A model generated the notes under the pieces. That model was not told the DNA's origin. It saw nothing but the letters and a program-made list of their open reading frames with translations, and made no database searches. A stretch of 64,000 nucleotides of DNA from Lentilitoribacter sp039986595 (lineage in GTDB: Bacteria; Pseudomonadota; Alphaproteobacteria; Rhizobiales; Rhizobiaceae): NCBI GenBank assembly GCA_039986595.1, contig JBDWQJ010000004.1, positions 620,001 to 684,000 on the forward strand, written 5' to 3'. This document shows positions 59,570-64,000 of the stretch, piece after piece (the stretch's first letter is position 1; each line of letters opens with the position of its first letter). The translations under genes and the position numbers were made by a program.

Positions 59570-60537
59570 TACTGGATAACCCCGAGTTCTTTAGACATTG
59601 CATTAATGTCTGAAACTAATCCATCAACATATGACTGGAAATCGCCACCAACTTTTGTAAATGGTGCGAGGCCATTTGCAGCCATTGCTTCTGCCCATTC
59701 AGGACTATCGGCAACTTGTTGCAATTTACCTGCCCAGTCGTTGAACTGATCATCAGAGATACCTTTTGGCACATAAAGACCACGCCAGTTTACAGCAACA
59801 ACGTCAAAGCCTTGCTCTTTTGCAGTTGGGATGTCGTCAAAACCTGGGACACGCTCATCTGTTAGAACAGCAATAACGCGAATGTCACCATTTGCTAGGA
59901 AGCTTACGATTTCAGACATGTCACCAGTCATTGCTTGTGTAAAGCCACCAACTGTTTGTGTGATCGCATCTGCGCCACCATCAACACCGATATATTTTAC
60001 TTTGGTGATGTCAGTGAAGCCAGCTTCTTTAAGAACCATCAATGGTTTGAGGTGATCAAAACCACCAACTGCTGAACCGCCAGCAAATGCAACTGAACCT
60101 GGATCTGCCAAAATAGCGTCCACAAGATCGTTCAAAGACTGGTATTTGCTGTCTGCAGCAACTGCGATTACGCCAGGGTCAGCACCGATAGCGCCAACAA
60201 AGCGAACTTGGTCAGCTGTCATGCCTGCATAAGCATTTTGCGCAAGACGTGTTGTTGTTGCAGATGAAGCTGCGACGATCAAATCAGCATCGCTGCTGCG
60301 TTCGCCGACAACGTGGTTGTAAGCCAAACCACCACCAGCACCTGGCATGTTGGTAACCTGTACAGGTTTATCAACGGCTTTGATGTCATACATGATCTTA
60401 CCGATTTGGCGACATGTGAAATCCCAACCACCGCCAGGGTTAGCTGGCGCAATACACTCAGCTGCAATTGAAGTTGTGAGCATTGCAGCACTTATAACCG
60501 CGCCGTATGCCGCGGTTTTCATAAACTTAAGTTTCAT
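59569..60537 (-). CDS. tctC: Tripartite tricarboxylate transporter, periplasmic binding protein TctC
   Basis: A 322-residue Bug-type binding protein with signal peptide MKLKFMKTAAYGAVISAAML to SIAA, cleaved before ECIAP. The first loop IAPANPGGGWDFTCR is the ligand motif of the family (P-x-x-P-G-G-G-W-D). Later RLAQNAYAG, FVGAIGADPGVIAVAADS and VNWRGLYVPKGISDDQFN are standard. The ATG follows GGGAGGAA. An inverted repeat (60601-60616) just upstream may be the operator used by the neighbouring TctD-like regulator. The ligand is a carboxylate of unknown identity. Confidence 0.93.
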   Translation of the reverse strand: MKLKFMKTAAYGAVISAAMLTTSIAAECIAPANPGGGWDFTCRQIGKIMYDIKAVDKPVQVTNMPGAGGGLAYNHVVGERSSDADLIVAASSATTTRLAQNAYAGMTADQVRFVGAIGADPGVIAVAADSKYQSLNDLVDAILADPGSVAFAGGSAVGGFDHLKPLMVLKEAGFTDITKVKYIGVDGGADAITQTVGGFTQAMTGDMSEIVSFLANGDIRVIAVLTDERVPGFDDIPTAKEQGFDVVAVNWRGLYVPKGISDDQFNDWAGKLQQVADSPEWAEAMAANGLAPFTKVGGDFQSYVDGLVSDINAMSKELGVIQ

Positions 60538-60600
60538 TGATTCCTCCCAATGATAGGCATCCGCGTTTTTGCGGAGCTGACAAAGCTAACCACATAAAAC

Positions 60601-60616
60601 TGTCATCTAGCTGACA
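60601..60616. promoter_or_regulatory. Operator-like palindrome upstream of tctC
   Basis: TGTCATCTAGCTGACA is a 14/16 palindrome (TGTCA-n-CTAG-n-TGACA), 64 bp upstream of the tctC start. A further half, AGCTGACA, occurs at 60575-60582. OmpR-type regulators bind repeated half-sites, so this is a candidate site for the TctD-like regulator encoded 1.2 kb away. A small hairpin CCGC-GTTTTT-GCGG lies between (60561-60574). Confidence 0.5.
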
Positions 60617-60660
60617 CCGGTGAAAAGAATCATTTTGAGGAAAATTGTCGGGTTCTTAAT

Positions 60661-61755
60661 CTAGTTTCCGCGCAGGGCTGTATTCCATAGCGAGATGAAA
60701 CGAGATCTTTTGACCTGATCAAGGTAGGCAATTAATCCCGGACCTATTGAAATCGGTCGCAATTGACTTCCCATACGATCGCGTAAGGTGGATGCGGTGT
60801 TACTTCCAAAGACATCGGGGTGAAGTGCTGGGAGTTTAACATCATTTGCCATCACCGCCTGACCGTTTTTTGACATCAAAAATGATAACAGTGTTTTGCC
60901 AAGTTCCGCATTTGCAGCAGCTTGCGGGATGAGGGCAATGCGCGACATCACAATCGTATAATCTTCGAGCATGATAATCCCAAGGTCAGGGTTTTGACGC
61001 ACCCAGTTTTCTGCGTAAGAGCCAACGATGTTATAACCTAATACAAAACGTCCATCTGATACGCGTTCTAGGATTGACGATGAGTTTGAATAGAGTTTGA
61101 CCCCGGTTGAACCCATGGCGCTGACTAAATCCCAAATGTTACGATTGTGCTCTTGATCACGCGCAAGGATCAAAAATCCAAAGCCTGATCGCTCAATGTC
61201 ATAAGTCGCGATTTTCCCATAAAATTCATCGTCATTGTTTTTTAAAAGCGCCACCAGATCAGAGCGGTTTTTGGGAGGCGAGATCTTTTTAAAACTCGGC
61301 TTGTGATAAACCAAAACCGATGGCTCATAGGTTAAGCCAAAAGCTGAATTTCGCCATTTTGCCCAGCTTGGCCAATTATCAGTATCTGCGTTAAAGCTGG
61401 TTTGCGCATAGCCGTCATTGACGAGTTTCACCTGTAAATCCATCGCTGATGATAAGACTAGATCAGCGGTTTTCTCTCCATTATCGGTTTCGCGGATAAC
61501 CCGCTCATATATATCGAGTGACTGAAGGTCTTCATATAAAATTGCAACATTTGGGTTTTGTTCTTGAAATGCAGCAATCAACGGTTTTGACGCATCTTCA
61601 TCAAGGGATGAATATACTACAAGCGTTTGCACATTTGGTCCGTCATTAAATGCAGGAAAAAGGGTTTGCGCAGCTATAGGAGCGCAAGCAAGAATGCTTG
61701 CTATAATTCCAGCGATGATGAAATAAATTTTGGTTTTCAAGAAAAACCCCTTCAA
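60661..61755 (-). CDS. Periplasmic substrate-binding protein (iron/carboxylate ABC type)
   Basis: A 364-residue protein of the AfuA/SBP_bac_11-like class with an N-terminal membrane or signal segment (IYFIIAGIIASILACAPIAA, residues 11-30). VVYSSLDEDASKPLIAAFQEQNP opens the first lobe, and YNIVGSYAENWVRQNPDLG lies in the hinge region. No ABC ATPase or permease is near. It lies 123 nt upstream of tctC on the same strand and is divergent from the TctD-like gene (54 nt). Such proteins often accompany TctE-type kinases, so it may present ligand to the sensor. Confidence 0.83.
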   Translation of the reverse strand: MKGFFLKTKIYFIIAGIIASILACAPIAAQTLFPAFNDGPNVQTLVVYSSLDEDASKPLIAAFQEQNPNVAILYEDLQSLDIYERVIRETDNGEKTADLVLSSAMDLQVKLVNDGYAQTSFNADTDNWPSWAKWRNSAFGLTYEPSVLVYHKPSFKKISPPKNRSDLVALLKNNDDEFYGKIATYDIERSGFGFLILARDQEHNRNIWDLVSAMGSTGVKLYSNSSSILERVSDGRFVLGYNIVGSYAENWVRQNPDLGIIMLEDYTIVMSRIALIPQAAANAELGKTLLSFLMSKNGQAVMANDVKLPALHPDVFGSNTASTLRDRMGSQLRPISIGPGLIAYLDQVKRSRFISLWNTALRGN

Positions 61756-61809
61756 AAATCGATTTTACATTCAAAAAATATGTGTTTTATTGCTGCTTCG
61801 GGAGAAACA

Positions 61810-62481
61810 ATGCGTATTTTAGTCGTCGAAGACAATAAAAAACTTGGTCAAGGTTTGAAACACTTGCTCAATGACAGTAGTTTTGTTGCGGATTTGGTTG
61901 TGGATGGCGATGGAGCTCTGTCAGCTGCAGCGGCATTTAATTATGATCTCATCATTTTAGATTTAAGCCTGCCAGATATTGACGGTTTACAGGTTCTAAA
62001 AGAAATTCGTGCCAAAAGAAGTCTTGTTCCTGTACTTATCCTCACTGCCCGTGGTGGCCTTGATGATCGCATAAAAGGGCTTGATATTGGTGCGGATGAT
62101 TACATGTCCAAACCATTTGAATGGAGTGAGTTGGAAGCACGCATTCGCGCTTTGTTGCGCCGCTCGCAGGCTGTGAAAACTTCGCAACTTGAATTTGGTC
62201 AGATTAGCTTGGATCTAAAAACCAATCAGGTTTTTGCTAATGAAAAATCGATTGAGTTGCCAGCGCGCGAAACCAATGTGTTGCGTGAATTACTCATTGC
62301 CAATGGGCGTATTTTATCCAAGTCGCGGTTGATTGAGACACTATCGAGTTTTGACGAAGACATCAGTGAAAACGCAATTGAACAATATATCTCTCGTTTG
62401 AGAAAGCGCCTTGTTACCTATGGTTTGACGATAAAAACTGCTCGTGGTTTGGGCTATTATTTGCAGATGCTTGAAGCGTGA
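61810..62481 (+). CDS. OmpR-family response regulator (TctD-like)
   Basis: A 223-residue regulator from the ATG at 61810, preceded by GGGAGAAAC; a longer reading from 61627 would overlap the divergent gene. The receiver domain has VVEDN (acidic pair), phospho-acceptor Asp51 in LDLSLPDIDG, the LTARGG Thr and Lys near 101 in MSKPFEW. The winged-helix output domain is LPARETNVLRELLIANGRILSK and ISRLRKRLVTYGLTIKTARGLGYYL. The kinase follows 1 nt after the stop. The pair likely controls the divergent binding protein and tctCBA. Confidence 0.92.
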   Translation: MRILVVEDNKKLGQGLKHLLNDSSFVADLVVDGDGALSAAAAFNYDLIILDLSLPDIDGLQVLKEIRAKRSLVPVLILTARGGLDDRIKGLDIGADDYMSKPFEWSELEARIRALLRRSQAVKTSQLEFGQISLDLKTNQVFANEKSIELPARETNVLRELLIANGRILSKSRLIETLSSFDEDISENAIEQYISRLRKRLVTYGLTIKTARGLGYYLQMLEA

Positions 62482-62482
62482 T

Positions 62483-63880
62483 ATGAGCGAACAAACCAAA
62501 ACATATTCGTTGCGCCAAAGACTGCTGGTTTGGCTTTTATTACCATTGCTTATCATTGGTATTATTTCACTTATCGATGCCTATAATTCAGCGCGTTTAA
62601 CCGCAGATGAAATATCAGACAGGGTTCTTGCAGGATCAGCCTTAGCAATTGCCGAACGTATTTTCGTTAATGATGACGGGGATTTAGATGTTGATATACC
62701 CTATGTCGCATTAGAAATGCTAACGTCTGCAGAAGATGATCGCGTGTTTTATAAAATTGAGGGTGAGGCTGGTGAATTTATCACTGGATATCGGAATTTA
62801 AATTTACCTCAATCCGTTGATAGATCAGAAAACAATCTTAAATTTTCTGATGCCGAATTTCGTAATTTCCCCATTCGTATTGCTGTTTTAGAAGGTGCAG
62901 CATCATCGAGCCAATCATCACTTGGATATCGTTTGGCGATTGCTGAAACGACCAATGGGCGAAATAAAATGGCGCAAGATATCTTAATCCGATCAGCTAT
63001 CAGGCAAGGTTTTCTCATTTTAACAGCTGCAATTGCAGTTTGGTTTGCTGTCACCAGAGCGTTGCGCCCGCTTTACACAGTTCGAGATGCGATTGGGCGG
63101 CGTAGTTCTGATGATTTAAGGCCGATTTTACACGCAGTACCAAACGAAATTAAGGGACTGGTGACGACGACCAACGACCTTTTAAGTCGGATTGGGGCGA
63201 GTATTTCAGCGATGCGGAATTTTACTTCCAATGCGAGCCATCAATTACGAACGCCGCTGGCTGTTATGCGGACACAAGCGGAGATCGCGCGCCGAGCAAA
63301 ATCAGATGTTGATCGTGAGAAAGCGCTCACTCAAGTGGATGAGGCAATCAAAGATTCTGAAAAAATGATCTCGCGGTTGATGGTTTTAGCGCGCATTGAT
63401 TCAGGTGCATTAGAGAACCTGCCAAATTTGAATTGCGATATTGCAGAAACCTGCAGGATGGTGTGTGCAGATATCATTTCTCATCAAAAATTGGGTAATA
63501 TTGATTTAGGTTATGAAGGTATTGACCACCTTTTGATCAAGGGAGATCCGGTTTTATATCGTGAGATGCTGCGTAATTTGGTTGAAAATGCGGTTAAGTA
63601 TGGTGGTGAAAATATCCATATTACCGTCAGTTGCCGCAACATAAATGATCAATGTCAAATTGATATTGAGGATACTGGGATTGGTATGACCGCGCAGCAG
63701 AAAGTGGATTTGATGCAACGTTTCTCAAGCGGAGAATATTCCAAAAATGGCTCGGGTCTAGGTCTACCAATTGCGCGAGATATTGCACATTTGTTTGGCG
63801 GCGTAATGGAGCTTAAGAACCGAAAAGATGGCTCTGGGCTTGTGGTTTCACTGTTGTTTCCGCAATTGTTAGAGGCGTAA
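62483..63880 (+). CDS. Sensor histidine kinase (TctE-like)
   Basis: A 465-residue kinase from the ATG at 62483, 1 nt after the response-regulator stop. It has a first membrane segment (15-32), a periplasmic 2CSK-type sensor domain (about 35-170), a second membrane segment (about 171-193) and a HAMP-like linker. HisKA has the phospho-acceptor His253 in SNASHQLRTPLAV. HATPase has the N box NLVENAVKYGG, G1 DTGIGM and G2 GSGLGLPIA. Extracellular acids, perhaps delivered by the adjacent binding protein, are the likely signal. Confidence 0.92.
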   Translation: MSEQTKTYSLRQRLLVWLLLPLLIIGIISLIDAYNSARLTADEISDRVLAGSALAIAERIFVNDDGDLDVDIPYVALEMLTSAEDDRVFYKIEGEAGEFITGYRNLNLPQSVDRSENNLKFSDAEFRNFPIRIAVLEGAASSSQSSLGYRLAIAETTNGRNKMAQDILIRSAIRQGFLILTAAIAVWFAVTRALRPLYTVRDAIGRRSSDDLRPILHAVPNEIKGLVTTTNDLLSRIGASISAMRNFTSNASHQLRTPLAVMRTQAEIARRAKSDVDREKALTQVDEAIKDSEKMISRLMVLARIDSGALENLPNLNCDIAETCRMVCADIISHQKLGNIDLGYEGIDHLLIKGDPVLYREMLRNLVENAVKYGGENIHITVSCRNINDQCQIDIEDTGIGMTAQQKVDLMQRFSSGEYSKNGSGLGLPIARDIAHLFGGVMELKNRKDGSGLVVSLLFPQLLEA

Positions 63881-63901
63881 GAGATCAATTGTAAGGAGAA
63901 G

Positions 63902-64000
63902 ATGATGATAAATACTGATCTTTTAAAAGCTCTAGATTTTATCAAGTCTGGGAATTATCAAACCGGAGCTGATCTTGAAGCAGCCCATGCGATCTGTCAG
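63902..64000 (+). CDS. Partial small protein of unknown function, cut by window edge
   Basis: Only the first 33 codons are present (MMINTDLLKALDFIKSGNY, ending AAHAICQ at the window edge). AAGGAGA at 63893-63899 suits the ATG at 63905 as well as that at 63902. I do not recognise it with confidence; the helical, repeat-like ALDFIKSGNYQTGADLEAAHA resembles a tetratricopeptide-type helix pair of short rhizobial proteins. It lies 21 nt after the kinase gene on the same strand and could be co-transcribed. Confidence 0.6.
   Translation, partial: MMINTDLLKALDFIKSGNYQTGADLEAAHAICQ

Noticed and set aside
1..64000. tRNA or rRNA genes, CRISPR arrays, insertion sequences, prophage genes
   Set aside because: Gaps between genes are short and were read individually; none shows a cloverleaf, regular spacer-repeat structure, transposase or integrase.

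Overview
The window looks like the replication-origin end of a chromosome from an alphaproteobacterium of the order Hyphomicrobiales (Rhizobiales), with a base composition that is AT-rich for that group. The order coaE-aroE-maf / hemE-hemJ-rho-mnmE-mnmG-rsmG-parA-parB, followed by holA-lptE-leuS on the other strand, is the familiar origin neighbourhood of this order. Supporting marks are parS sites, a CtrA-type TTAA-N7-TTAA box, a GAAC-N7-GAAC LexA box driving imuA-imuB-dnaE2, the alphaproteobacterial family TrcR, an SDHAF4-type DUF1674 protein and a large NAD-dependent glutamate dehydrogenase. The genus cannot be named from sequence alone; a marine, low-GC member is a guess. I see no rRNA, tRNA, insertion sequence, prophage or CRISPR array.

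Layout. 1-1973 (minus strand): coaE (cut by the window edge), aroE, maf. 1974-2404: gene-free, AT-rich, with one perfect and several near-perfect DnaA boxes, a CtrA box and GANTC sites; this is the likely oriC. 2405-11086 (plus): haem genes hemE and hemJ, rho with a structured leader, mnmE, three clustered parS sites, mnmG, rsmG (a perfect parS inside the coding region), parA, parB. 11097-15258 (minus): holA, lptE, leuS. 15466-18965 (plus): yggS, a propionyl-CoA synthetase, an SDR. 19046-20227 (minus): trcR and a DUF1674 gene. 20343-26360 (plus): htpX, rsmB, a heparinase II/III-like gene, purH, ending in a strong terminator. 26423-31195 (minus): NAD-glutamate dehydrogenase. 31468-33820 (plus): small membrane protein, pyridoxal kinase, carbonic anhydrase, small secreted protein. 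33836-38311 (minus): lytic transglycosylase, asd, leuB, a Rid-family gene and leuD.

38461-45042 is more accessory: a CitE-like lyase, a DUF1737 protein, an AraC/GyrI-type regulator with an MGMT-like protein, a divergent TetR/DUF1772 pair around paired operators, a divergent pair made of an HTH-citrate synthase fusion and a CaiB-type CoA-transferase around a palindrome, and a DUF2164 protein. 45156-51002 is the SOS mutagenesis cassette imuA-imuB-dnaE2. 51881-55138 is a polar amino-acid ABC transporter with an internal hairpin after the binding-protein gene.

55147-63880 is a substrate-import and catabolism island: a tripartite tricarboxylate transporter (tctC-tctB-tctA) runs into an AtuA-like DUF1446 gene, a DUF4387 gene and a fumarylacetoacetase-family hydrolase. 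A periplasmic binding protein lies upstream on the same strand, and a TctD/TctE-type two-component system is divergent from it. The transported compound is unknown, and this island is the best candidate in the window for an uncharacterised pathway. A partial gene runs off the right edge.
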